DNA from: Mucilaginibacter pedocola
GTDB lineage: Bacteria; Bacteroidota; Bacteroidia; Sphingobacteriales; Sphingobacteriaceae
Length of the DNA stretch: 64,000 bases
Direction: 5' to 3'
NCBI RefSeq assembly: GCF_002013915.1
Contig: NZ_MBTF01000001.1
Location: 124,001 to 188,000, forward strand
A model generated the notes under the pieces. It did no database searches, was not told the DNA's origin, and worked only from the letters and a program-made list of their open reading frames with translations. The translations under genes were made by a program, and so were the position numbers. Within the stretch, counting starts at the first letter, position 1, and each line of letters opens with the position of its first letter. Positions 1 to 8,273 of the stretch are shown here, one piece after another.

Positions 1-1881
1 GTGCGCGATGTGGAATTATATAAAGGCGGCTATTCGGCCAAGTATGGCGGCAGGCTATCAAGCGTTACTGATATACGCGGTAAAGATGGTAACCGCAAAG
101 AAGCCAACATAGGGGGCGACTTAAGTTTACTGAGTACCAATATTTACGCCGAAACGCCGGTGGGCGATAAGTCGTCGGCATTGGTGGCTTTCAGACGTTC
201 GTACCAGGGGCCTTTGTATAACAAATTGTTTGGCCAGTTTAACACCAGCACGGCTAATACAGGCGGCGGCGCTATGCGCGGCGGCCCGGGTGGTGGTGGT
301 TTTGGCGGCGGGGGAGGCTTCGGCGGCGGCGGTGGTTTCAATAACCAGGTAACGCCATCGAGCTACTTTTACGATCTGAATGCTAAGTACACTTACGCAG
401 CATCTACAAAAAATACTTTCAGCTGGAGTTTTTATAAGGGTAACGATGTGCTGGATAACAGCCGTGAGATGACCTTGCCTTCCTTCAGTACCTCATCGGG
501 TGGTACGCTGAACATTACGGATAATACGCGCTATGGCAACACCGGTACCAGTGTTAAATGGAATACCTCGCCATCGCAAAAGCTGTTCGGCAGTACCGTA
601 CTCAGTTATTCGAGCTTTTACAGTGATCGCGACCGTGGTACCACCGGCAGCATAACGGATAGCGCCTCTACAGTAACCATTAATAACGGCATACTGGAAA
701 ATAACCGCCTGAAGGACGCAGGCATTAAAAGCGACTGGGAGTGGAACGCCGCCGGGAAACTTAAAGTGCTGTTCGGTGGTTCGGCATCGCACCTTGGGAT
801 AGATTATACTTATTTGCAGAACGATACCAGCCTGCTGATAAACCAGCACACCAAAGGTACTACCACCATGGGCTATACCGAACTGGAGTGGGAGCCAAGC
901 GATAAATGGCATATTCAGCCCGGCATCAGAGCCACTTATTATTCGCCTACGGGTAAGGCTTACGCCGAGCCAAGGCTATCGGCCATATACCACCTTACCG
1001 ACCGCATTAACATCAAAGGCGCAACGGGCAGGTTCTACCAGTTCAGTAACCGCGTTATCCGCGAGGATATTGCCGGGGGCGACCGTAATTTTTGGGTAAT
1101 GGCCAATGGCAGCACCATCCCAGTAGGCCGTGCCGACCACTTTATATTAGGCGCCAATTACGAAACCAACAACTGGCTGTTTGATGTGGAAGGTTATTAT
1201 AAAAACCTTACCGGCCTTACCGAATATACGCTACGCCAAACGGGCGGCGTTGGCCCGGGCAGTGGCTTTGGTGGCCCGCCGGGAGGAGGCGGTTTCGGTG
1301 GCGGCGGTACAACAACCACCAGCATTACCGAGAATTTTTATAACGGTACCGGTTTTGCAAAAGGGGTAGAGTTTTTGCTGCAAAAGAAAACAGGCAACCA
1401 TACCGGCTGGCTCAGCTATACCCTCGCCGAAGCTAAGAATAAGTTCGATGTATATGGTGTAGATTATTTCTCGGCAGCGCAGGATATACGCCACGAGTTT
1501 AAGGCCGTAAATATGTACCACTTGCAGCGCTGGAGTTTCGCGGCAACCTTTATCTTCAGTACGGGGCACCCTTACACCGCACCCGCAGGTGTGTACACCA
1601 TCAACACTGCCGACGGCCGTACAATGAGCTATTTATCGGTAAGTGAAAAGAATGGCGAACGCCTGCCTGCTTACCATAGGTTGGATCTATCGGCAACGTA
1701 CGATCTGCTGCGTACTGATGCCTCTAAACTGGGTAGCATAAGCTTCTCGTTGTTCAATGCTTATAACCACCGCAATACCTGGTACAACGAGTATTATATA
1801 CGCAACAGCCAGGTGGTAACCACAACCGTAAAATACCTGGGCTTTACGCCGAACATCACCCTTAGCCTAAAACTGAAATAA
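1..1881 (+). CDS. TonB-dependent receptor, C-terminal part (truncated by window edge)
   Basis: This is the 3' part of an outer-membrane TonB-dependent transporter. The frame is open from the first base, so the signal peptide and most of the plug lie outside the window. Early residues (VELYKGGYSAKYGGRLSSV) match the end of a plug domain. The rest is a beta-barrel with alternating aromatic strands, ending in LSLKLK, an outer-membrane insertion-like terminus. Two Gly-rich tracts, near residues 88-112 and 414-437, probably lie in surface loops. The stop is followed 2 nt later by a DUF4249 lipoprotein gene, a pairing that is common in Bacteroidota. The substrate cannot be read from the sequence. 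Confidence 0.9.
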   Translation: MRDVELYKGGYSAKYGGRLSSVTDIRGKDGNRKEANIGGDLSLLSTNIYAETPVGDKSSALVAFRRSYQGPLYNKLFGQFNTSTANTGGGAMRGGPGGGGFGGGGGFGGGGGFNNQVTPSSYFYDLNAKYTYAASTKNTFSWSFYKGNDVLDNSREMTLPSFSTSSGGTLNITDNTRYGNTGTSVKWNTSPSQKLFGSTVLSYSSFYSDRDRGTTGSITDSASTVTINNGILENNRLKDAGIKSDWEWNAAGKLKVLFGGSASHLGIDYTYLQNDTSLLINQHTKGTTTMGYTELEWEPSDKWHIQPGIRATYYSPTGKAYAEPRLSAIYHLTDRINIKGATGRFYQFSNRVIREDIAGGDRNFWVMANGSTIPVGRADHFILGANYETNNWLFDVEGYYKNLTGLTEYTLRQTGGVGPGSGFGGPPGGGGFGGGGTTTTSITENFYNGTGFAKGVEFLLQKKTGNHTGWLSYTLAEAKNKFDVYGVDYFSAAQDIRHEFKAVNMYHLQRWSFAATFIFSTGHPYTAPAGVYTINTADGRTMSYLSVSEKNGERLPAYHRLDLSATYDLLRTDASKLGSISFSLFNAYNHRNTWYNEYYIRNSQVVTTTVKYLGFTPNITLSLKLK

Positions 1882-1883
1882 AC

Positions 1884-2666
1884 ATGACTCGAAATATATT
1901 CTACTTCATCATAGCCCTTATAACCGTCGTTAGTGCCTGCAAAAAGGATGATAACGCCGCCATTGCCGAAAGACCCGTGGTAGAAGCTTACCTGCTGGCC
2001 GGCCGCCCTATCAGCGTTAGAGTTTACCAGCAAAAAGCATTCAGCGATACTGCTACCTATGGCCCGTTACTGAGCGGCCTGCAATTACAGGTGAGTGATG
2101 GAAGCCAAACTGTGAACCTTACCGAAAGCGCTACCGGTACATATACCTATGCCGATGGTGCATTTTTACAAGCGGGCAAAACTTACACACTACAATTCAC
2201 TTACAACAGCATCGCTATTAGTGCCAGCACAGTTATGCCGCAGCCAACAACGGGTTACGCAACATCCTTAACCAACCTGAGTGTGCCCAATGAGCGCCGC
2301 GACATTGCCGACAGTGTGGCCGTAACCTATACCTGGAACAATCCTGATTCGCTCTACCACATCATGGCCTTCAAAAACGATGAAGTGACCCCTTACTTCA
2401 TCGGTGGCGGTTTCAACACGCCGGCAAACTTTACCGTAAATACCGAGAAGGCAGCCGTTTACCAGGCCAAGTACCGCTCGTTCAATTATGTGGGTACTTA
2501 TAAGGTGATACTGTTCACCGTGAACGAGGAGTATATTAAAATGCTAACCAGTAACACCAACACATCCTCGCAAAAGTTGGATAACCCGCCGGGGAATATC
2601 GTTAACGCCTACGGGATATTTACCGGCATGCAGGCAGATACGCTGGGGCTGGCGATAAACCAGTAG
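1884..2666 (+). CDS. DUF4249-type outer-membrane lipoprotein
   Basis: The 260-residue product begins with a lipoprotein signal peptide whose lipobox is VVSAC, with Cys near residue 19. It continues with the pattern of the DUF4249 family: ERPVVEAYLLAGRPISVRVYQQ followed by beta-rich Ig-like sequence. DUF4249 lipoproteins usually sit directly after a TonB receptor and probably act as its surface-exposed partner; their biochemical role is not established. The start is 2 nt after the receptor stop codon, so the two are almost certainly co-transcribed and translationally coupled. A terminator hairpin follows at 2687. Confidence 0.85.
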   Translation: MTRNIFYFIIALITVVSACKKDDNAAIAERPVVEAYLLAGRPISVRVYQQKAFSDTATYGPLLSGLQLQVSDGSQTVNLTESATGTYTYADGAFLQAGKTYTLQFTYNSIAISASTVMPQPTTGYATSLTNLSVPNERRDIADSVAVTYTWNNPDSLYHIMAFKNDEVTPYFIGGGFNTPANFTVNTEKAAVYQAKYRSFNYVGTYKVILFTVNEEYIKMLTSNTNTSSQKLDNPPGNIVNAYGIFTGMQADTLGLAINQ

Positions 2667-2686
2667 GCAAGATAAATATCTTATGG

Positions 2687-2718
2687 AAGCCGTTTTTGTT
2701 GAGGAAAACGGCTTTTTT
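2687..2718 (+). terminator. Rho-independent terminator
   Basis: The arms AAGCCGTTTT and AAAACGGCTT are perfectly complementary across an 8-nt loop and run into six T residues. It ends the receptor/DUF4249 operon. Confidence 0.85.
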
Positions 2719-2833
2719 GTTCTGAAAATCAGGTTGCTGCGTTGTATCTGCAGTTGAGGTGTCAACATTTTCTCCCAGACGATGTTAAACTTTCGGAAAA
2801 TAATCCGACCGAAATAATAATTAAGCAGATACT

Positions 2834-3460
2834 ATGAAGAAAGTTTTTCTATGCCTTACACTGGCCGCGGCAATTTCCGCCTGTAAAAATAAAACCACCC
2901 CGGCTACCGAAACAGCCGACACAGTGGCTATCAAAACTACTGAAACGCCGGTTGCCGATACCACCTTTAACATTGATGCCATTGCAGTGAGTGATAAAGA
3001 TTTGGGCACCTTCCCATTCCTGGCACCGCCGCCAACTTACTCGTATAATTATCACCAGGAGGCCGATCCAAAAGATATTAAAGCGGTAGATAAAGAGTAC
3101 ATGGCCGTAAATGGTAAACTGATAGCTCAGGAAGGAAAAACCTTCAAAATAAATATTGAAAGGCCGCGCGAAGGCGATAAAAAGTTTGATGCTGCCGAAG
3201 TTCAAAAGTACTATGAAGACAAAATACTGTCGTTAGGCGGCGTACAGGTAAACAATGTGGAAATAACAAAAGCCGAATACGAGCGTGTTGGTGAAAAAGA
3301 ACTGATAACCAACAATTACGGCAGTACCCTCGACCCAAACCTGCTCGACCGCATTAAAACCTATGTTATTAAAACAAAGGACAAAGTAGTATGGATACAA
3401 CTATGCCTGCTGAATGAGGAGAGCGGACATATAGCGGTGCTGGAGCAAAAAGTAGGGTAG
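2834..3460 (+). CDS. Lipoprotein of unknown function
   Basis: The 208-residue product has the signal peptide MKKVFLCLTLAAAISAC, with a lipobox Cys at residue 17, followed by a Thr/Ala/Pro-rich linker to about residue 45. The folded part begins KDLGTFPFLAPPPTYSYN. It resembles the N-terminal domain that precedes OmpA peptidoglycan-binding domains in some Bacteroidota proteins, but no OmpA domain follows here. That comparison is from memory and tentative. The gene appears monocistronic, with a terminator on either side. It probably faces the periplasm or the cell surface. Confidence 0.75.
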   Translation: MKKVFLCLTLAAAISACKNKTTPATETADTVAIKTTETPVADTTFNIDAIAVSDKDLGTFPFLAPPPTYSYNYHQEADPKDIKAVDKEYMAVNGKLIAQEGKTFKINIERPREGDKKFDAAEVQKYYEDKILSLGGVQVNNVEITKAEYERVGEKELITNNYGSTLDPNLLDRIKTYVIKTKDKVVWIQLCLLNEESGHIAVLEQKVG

Positions 3461-3469
3461 AGAAAATAG

Positions 3470-3517
3470 CCCTTTTTTTGAAAGTCGGTCTCTGAAAAGG
3501 GAGCGGCTTTTTTTGTG
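3470..3517 (+). terminator. Probable terminator
   Basis: The arms CCCTTTT and AAAAGGG can pair, and an AGCGGC stretch runs into seven T residues. The helix is short and the loop is long, so the call is moderate. Confidence 0.45.
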
Positions 3518-3546
3518 ATGAAAGATGAACAGCGCAACTTCGGGGT

Positions 3547-3583
3547 GAGTATGCCTCGCTATTATTTTTACAGTGGCATACTC
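3547..3583. repeat. Inverted repeat upstream of the siderophore receptor
   Basis: The 9-bp arms GAGTATGCC (3547-3555) and GGCATACTC (3575-3583) are perfect complements separated by 19 nt. There is no T-tract on either strand, so it is unlikely to be a terminator. It lies about 70 bp upstream of the receptor's promoter element. Confidence 0.5.
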
Positions 3584-3632
3584 TTACAATTATGTAAAAG
3601 CCGCTGGGGTATGAATGTTATTATTTTTAATC

Positions 3633-3661
3633 AATCTAATTAAGATTAATTCATACCTTTG
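3633..3661 (+). promoter_or_regulatory. Promoter -7 element with overlapping operator-like palindrome
   Basis: TACCTTTG at 3654-3661 matches the Bacteroidota -7 consensus TAnnTTTG and lies 31 nt before the receptor start codon. Just upstream is the near-palindrome AATCTAATTAAGATT (3633-3647; six of seven pairs). It occupies the space between the -33 and -7 positions, where a repressor would block transcription. Because the gene encodes a siderophore-type receptor, a Fur-like iron repressor is the natural candidate, by inference only. Confidence 0.55.
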
Positions 3662-3692
3662 CCGGTGTATTACGTACACTAATTAATTTCTT

Positions 3693-6083
3693 ATGATCAA
3701 ACGATTATTCTCCCTTATCGTGCTGTTCATTTCCCTGAGTTTTTCAGTTACCGCATTTGCCCAAACCTCGGGTAAAATTGCGGGTACCGTAACCATGGTA
3801 GATGGTAGCCCCCTTACTTCAACCCCCGTTTCTATTGTAGGTACCTCACGGTCGACCCTTACCGACGAAAATGGTAACTACGCTTTTAATAACGTTGCAC
3901 CGGGCAATTATACCCTTAAAATACAGGTATTCGGCGCGCCAGAAAAAGACCTGCAGGTACAGGTTGTGGCCGACCAAACGGCAACTGCTAATTATCAACT
4001 GCCTGCCGAGAACGTTCGCGCTTTGCAGGAGGTAACCGTATCGGGCAGTACCAACAAATTCGCCAAAAAAGAAAGTATCTACATTGCGCGTATGCCGCTT
4101 AAGTTTGTGGAGAACCCGCAGGTATACAACTCGGTGCCTAAAGAGCTGATACAGGAGCAAATGGCTACCGATCTGGCAAGCATCGCTAAAAACGTACCCG
4201 GCGCTGGTATCCCTACCATCGCTAACCAGGGTAGAGTAACCTTCCTGTCGCGCGGTTTCGAGACTGAGCCAAATGCACGTAACGGTGTTGCCGGTGCGGC
4301 CTTTTCGTCTATCGATCCGGCCAACCTGGAGAGGGTAGAGGCCATTAAAGGCCCGTCGTCTACATTGTTCGGTACCAGCATTTCCAGCAGCTATGGTGGT
4401 TTGTATAACCGTGTTACCAAAAAGCCTTACAACGGCGTTGGCGGCGAGGTTGGTTACACTGGTGGCAGCTGGAACTACAACCGCTTAATGGCCGATGTAA
4501 ATGCACCTATCAACGCAGAAAAAACGGCACTGTTCCGTTTAAATACTGCTACCACTTTCCAAAAAAGTTTTCAGGATCTTGGCTTTACCAACAACATCAG
4601 CTTTATGCCAAGCTTCTCGTACCAGGTAACCGACCGCCTATCTTTATTGCTTGATGTTGAGTTCGGGCAGGAGAAAGGTACTTCGGTAGTAAGGTTCAAC
4701 CCGTTCACCGGCGGTACCAAAGTGCGTACCTTGAATATCGAAACCATGGGTTTCCCATACAAAAAGACTTTCCTGAGCAACGACTTGCCGTACTCTACCC
4801 AAATGCTGAACATCTTCGGGCAGATCAATTACAAAATATCATCGCAATGGACCTCGCAAACCGTGTTCTCGCGTGCACGTTCAACCATAAACGGATACAT
4901 CACCGCGCTTAACGGCCGTACCGATACCAGCTTGCGTGCACAGGTTATTGCGGGTAACACTTCGTTCATCGCTACCGATCTGCAGCAAAACTTTATGGGC
5001 GATTTTAAAATTGCCAACCACCGCAACCGTGTGGTATTAGGTTTAGATTACTACAACAACTCTAACAGCTTTGATAGGGTAACGGTTAACAACCTGCCAA
5101 CCGTAAGCTTCCTGAACACGCCATCTACCTACCGCATCAGCCGCTTTAAAATAGATTCGCTTACCAGCACCGGTACGCTGCGTAAAGAGAACAATGGCGA
5201 TAACACTTATGCCGCTTACGTTTCGGATGTATTCAACATCACCGACAGGTTATTGGTTATGGCCAGCTTAAGGTTAGATCGTTTCCAATACCAGGGCGTT
5301 TACAACATTGCTACCGGTGTTACCGCAGGTGGCCTGGGTGCTAATGGTACACAAGTTGGTCCGTACGGACAAACCGCTCTCTCGCAAAAAATGGGTGCCG
5401 TTTACGAAGTGTTTAAAGACAACCTATCGGTATTTGGTAACTACATGAACGGTTTCTTCAACAAAAGCGGCGTATTTGCTGATGGCAGCCAGTTCAAGCC
5501 CGAGCATGCCAACCAGTTAGAGTTCGGTTTAAAAGGCGACTTATTCAACCACAAATTGGTAGGTACCGTTAGCTACTACGACATCCGCGTGAAAGATATC
5601 ATCCGCCCTGATCCGAACGATATCAACTACTCTATACAGGATGGTACGCGCCTGAGCAAAGGCTTTGAGATAGACCTGACCGCTAACCCTTTCACCGGCT
5701 TTAACATGGTAGTTGGTTATGCTTATAACGATAGCAAGCTTACCCAATCTGATGCTTCTACCAACGGTTTGCGCCCTGCTTATTCGGGCCCGGCGCATAT
5801 GCTCAACTTCTGGGCAAGCTACCGTTTGCCAAAAGGCAACCTGCAAGGCTTAGGCCTGGGCTTCGGTGGTAACTCTGGTAGTTCATCTTACAACATCAAT
5901 ACTACTACGCTTAAGGTTATTGTACCTGCGTATACTGTGTTGGATGCTACCGTGTTTTACGATCAGCCTAAATACCGTATTGGCTTTAAGGTTGACAACC
6001 TTACCAGCGATAAAACCTGGAGCTTACGTTTAACGCCGCAGGCACCTGCACGTTTTACCGGCAACCTGATATTAAAATTCTAA
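3693..6083 (+). CDS. TonB-dependent siderophore-type receptor
   Basis: This complete 796-residue outer-membrane receptor has a signal peptide ending near residue 24 (TAFAQTSG). A carboxypeptidase-regulatory-like domain follows at about 27-105 (GTVTMVDGSPLTSTPVSIVG), then a plug at about 125-245 that includes RVEAIKGPSSTLFG. The 22-strand type barrel ends in TGNLILKF, with a terminal Phe as in outer-membrane proteins. The plug wording and the barrel motif EFGLKGDLFNHKL are typical of FhuA/FoxA-like ferric siderophore receptors. A PepSY protein begins 10 nt downstream, a combination typical of siderophore uptake operons where iron is reduced at the inner membrane. The exact siderophore is unknown. 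Confidence 0.9.
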   Translation: MIKRLFSLIVLFISLSFSVTAFAQTSGKIAGTVTMVDGSPLTSTPVSIVGTSRSTLTDENGNYAFNNVAPGNYTLKIQVFGAPEKDLQVQVVADQTATANYQLPAENVRALQEVTVSGSTNKFAKKESIYIARMPLKFVENPQVYNSVPKELIQEQMATDLASIAKNVPGAGIPTIANQGRVTFLSRGFETEPNARNGVAGAAFSSIDPANLERVEAIKGPSSTLFGTSISSSYGGLYNRVTKKPYNGVGGEVGYTGGSWNYNRLMADVNAPINAEKTALFRLNTATTFQKSFQDLGFTNNISFMPSFSYQVTDRLSLLLDVEFGQEKGTSVVRFNPFTGGTKVRTLNIETMGFPYKKTFLSNDLPYSTQMLNIFGQINYKISSQWTSQTVFSRARSTINGYITALNGRTDTSLRAQVIAGNTSFIATDLQQNFMGDFKIANHRNRVVLGLDYYNNSNSFDRVTVNNLPTVSFLNTPSTYRISRFKIDSLTSTGTLRKENNGDNTYAAYVSDVFNITDRLLVMASLRLDRFQYQGVYNIATGVTAGGLGANGTQVGPYGQTALSQKMGAVYEVFKDNLSVFGNYMNGFFNKSGVFADGSQFKPEHANQLEFGLKGDLFNHKLVGTVSYYDIRVKDIIRPDPNDINYSIQDGTRLSKGFEIDLTANPFTGFNMVVGYAYNDSKLTQSDASTNGLRPAYSGPAHMLNFWASYRLPKGNLQGLGLGFGGNSGSSSYNINTTTLKVIVPAYTVLDATVFYDQPKYRIGFKVDNLTSDKTWSLRLTPQAPARFTGNLILKF

Positions 6084-6092
6084 CTTTGCCGA

Positions 6093-7217
6093 ATGTTTAA
6101 AAAAGTTATCAATTGGTTACACCTTTGGCTTGGCATCGCTTCCGGGCTAATACTTATAGTTGTGGCACTTACCGGTGCTCTGCTCACCTTTGAGGATGAG
6201 TTGGAGCCCGTTTTGTTCCGCAGCAGCCAGGTAGTTACACCGGCGGGCCAAAGGTTAACTGTTGATAGTTTGGTACAGGTGGCCAACACGGTTTTTAAAG
6301 ATAAAAAGGTAAGCCGCCTGATCATCCCCGCCGAGGCCGATCGTAGTATTGAGGCCCGCATAGGCGAGAAGAAAGGCCTAAAAGTAGCCTACCTAGACCC
6401 CTACACAGGCAATGTGCTTTACAAAGGCAAGTACGACGGGCAATTTTTTCAGCAGGTGCGTAGCCTGCACCGTTACCTGCTTTTGGGACCAACGGGAAAA
6501 GTGATCACCGGCATCTCTTGTTCTATTTGCTTATTTTTAACTATCAGCGGGCTCATCTTATGGTGGCCCGCTAATAAAAACGCCGTTAAGCAGCGCTTTA
6601 AAATAAAGTGGAACGCCAAAGGCAAGCGCCTTAACTGGGACTTGCACGCCGTAAGCGGTTTTTACATCTCGATATTTTTGCTGCTGATAACTTTAACAGG
6701 TTTTGTTTGGAGCTACGATTGGGCCGAAAACCTGATATACAAACTGGCCGACGGCAAATTAGAGAAGGAAGCCAAGGTAAAAAACAAAGCTAAGTTGAAA
6801 GTAGCCGAAGCCGGTATTTACCAGCTAATGTTCAATCAAATGAACAAGGCCTACCCGTACACTGGCCGGGTGGCTTTTAACCTGCCTGCAAAACCTGCCT
6901 TGGCGGTAACTGTACAAAAAGAACCCGAGGAAACAGCAGTTAGGCACGTAGATGCCGCCTTTTTCGATGGGCATACCGCTGCGCTGATAAAACAATTGCC
7001 TTACGAAAAACTGAGTGATGGCGCTAAAATACGCCGTATGATATTGCCTATACATACCGGCAGCCTGCTGGGTTGGCCAACCAAACTATTGTACTTAATA
7101 GTGAGCCTGTTTACGGCGAGCCTTCCCATAACCGGCTTTTTAATTTGGCTGGGGAAGAAAAAGAAGAAAGCAAAACCCGCGCGCAGGCGCAAAGTTGCCG
7201 AGCCTGCATTGGCTTAA
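6093..7217 (+). CDS. PepSY-associated transmembrane protein (putative ferric-siderophore reductase)
   Basis: The 374-residue inner-membrane protein has a first helix at about 13-35 (IASGLILIVVALTGALLTF), conserved His residues in LHRYLL near residue 126, and a helix at about 138-155. A third helix follows DLHAVSGFYISIFLLLITL at about 187-205. The last helix is near 335-360, before a Lys/Arg-rich tail. This is the PepSY_TM layout of proteins found beside ferric siderophore receptors; some members are proposed to be haem-binding ferric reductases. It starts 10 nt after the receptor gene, and a strong terminator follows. Confidence 0.88.
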   Translation: MFKKVINWLHLWLGIASGLILIVVALTGALLTFEDELEPVLFRSSQVVTPAGQRLTVDSLVQVANTVFKDKKVSRLIIPAEADRSIEARIGEKKGLKVAYLDPYTGNVLYKGKYDGQFFQQVRSLHRYLLLGPTGKVITGISCSICLFLTISGLILWWPANKNAVKQRFKIKWNAKGKRLNWDLHAVSGFYISIFLLLITLTGFVWSYDWAENLIYKLADGKLEKEAKVKNKAKLKVAEAGIYQLMFNQMNKAYPYTGRVAFNLPAKPALAVTVQKEPEETAVRHVDAAFFDGHTAALIKQLPYEKLSDGAKIRRMILPIHTGSLLGWPTKLLYLIVSLFTASLPITGFLIWLGKKKKKAKPARRRKVAEPALA

Positions 7218-7227
7218 TGTTAAAAAC

Positions 7228-7264
7228 AAAACGGCCCGCTATTTATTTGGTGGGCCGTTTTTGT
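7228..7264. terminator. Bidirectional terminator
   Basis: The arms AAAACGGCCC and GGGCCGTTTT are perfect complements around a 14-nt loop, flanked by A-rich and T-rich tracts. It serves the PepSY gene on the plus strand and the converging gene whose stop is at 7272. Confidence 0.9.
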
Positions 7265-7271
7265 TTATCAG

Positions 7272-7997
7272 TTACGGTTTTACAATGAGGCTATAATTAC
7301 AACGGTGCCTTACGCTTTTATAAGCAACGCCCTTATACTCTCCGGGTGTTGTATCTTCCCAATCCTGGCGAATAATGTAAAGCCCCGGTATGGTGGTTTT
7401 AAAAACTGCTTCGCCATCGTCCAATGTTAATTCCTTTTCCCAGTTCTCGGGGTTAAATACCCTTAGCGTAGTTTTTGCCTTAGCAGGTGCTTGGTTGTTA
7501 TAGGCCTTTACTGTGATGATGCCTTTGTTGCTGAAGGCAACAATATCCAACAATTGTGCAGGTGAAGCTTCTGCATTGTTACTACCAGCTAAATATGCCG
7601 CACAGAGGTAATCAATAGGCCGCACGTTTTTGCCGCCTGTTGCCGAGCGGTCTACCACCGGGTGGGTATCGTTAATGCCTAATATGCGGTAAATGCCTTG
7701 TTTGGTTGGGGTGTAAGTGCCTTCCCAACAATCACTTTTTTTGACGAGGTTGATGTTTGTTTGCAGCCCGCTTGCGTCCAAAACTTTAACTTTAAACTCG
7801 CCTGCCAATTCCAGTTCCTTACCAGTATCGCGGTGGCGGATGCCAAAGTCATCAATGCGGCCGTAAATTACCCGTATGGTGAATGCCCGGTTCAGTTTGC
7901 CGGTGCCTTCAATTTCCATCCAATAAGCGGCAGCTTTGCTGAGGGTGGAGGATAATATCAGCAACAGAAATAACAGATTAGCGAGTAGCTTTTTCAT
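7272..7997 (-). CDS. Secreted DUF4198-like protein
   Basis: The start is placed at the ATG at 7997 because it gives a clean signal peptide (MKKLLANLLFLLLILSSTLSKAAAYW); the frame runs further upstream without one. The 241-residue product is beta-rich. It has the pattern WMEIEGTGKLNRAFTIRVIYG followed by a second domain (KTTLRVFNPENWEKELTLDDGEAVFKT). That is the two-part layout of DUF4198/NikM-like periplasmic proteins, some of which are linked to metal uptake. The family match is by pattern only. It converges on the siderophore receptor operon, so a metal-related role is possible but unproven. Confidence 0.75.
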   Translation of the reverse strand: MKKLLANLLFLLLILSSTLSKAAAYWMEIEGTGKLNRAFTIRVIYGRIDDFGIRHRDTGKELELAGEFKVKVLDASGLQTNINLVKKSDCWEGTYTPTKQGIYRILGINDTHPVVDRSATGGKNVRPIDYLCAAYLAGSNNAEASPAQLLDIVAFSNKGIITVKAYNNQAPAKAKTTLRVFNPENWEKELTLDDGEAVFKTTIPGLYIIRQDWEDTTPGEYKGVAYKSVRHRCNYSLIVKP

Positions 7998-8050
7998 GCG
8001 GGTAAAAATAAGGGTTTGATAGACAAGTACAGCCGAAATCGCATGCTTAA

Positions 8051-8238
8051 TAGGTGGCACCTACGGAGCCGTGAAAATGATCTTGGATTTTGCTATAAAC
8101 ACGATACCCCGCTGGGGTGTTAGAGCATCGGCTGACAAAATAAACTTATATGTATTAGCAAAACGTACAACGCTCCGGTAGGAGCACCGCGTTTGTAGAA
8201 AATTTGCAATATAGAACAGGCTCCGTAGGTGCCGCCTA
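8051..8238. repeat. MITE/REP-like element with 20-bp terminal inverted repeats
   Basis: TAGGTGGCACCTACGGAGCC (8051-8070) and GGCTCCGTAGGTGCCGCCTA (8219-8238) are inverted copies differing at one position. The 188-bp interval contains a further hairpin-forming motif, GCTCCGGTAGGAGC, near 8172 and no convincing gene. It occupies the space between the DUF4198-like gene and the AraC gene. Confidence 0.7.
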
Positions 8239-8273
8239 CTTGCGCAAATGAATGCCGGGTGAGGGATGGGGAC

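Noticed and set aside
3470..3692. Cobalamin or other riboswitch before the siderophore receptor
   Set aside because: The only strong structures lie upstream of the predicted promoter, so they would not be in the receptor mRNA, and no known riboswitch core is present.
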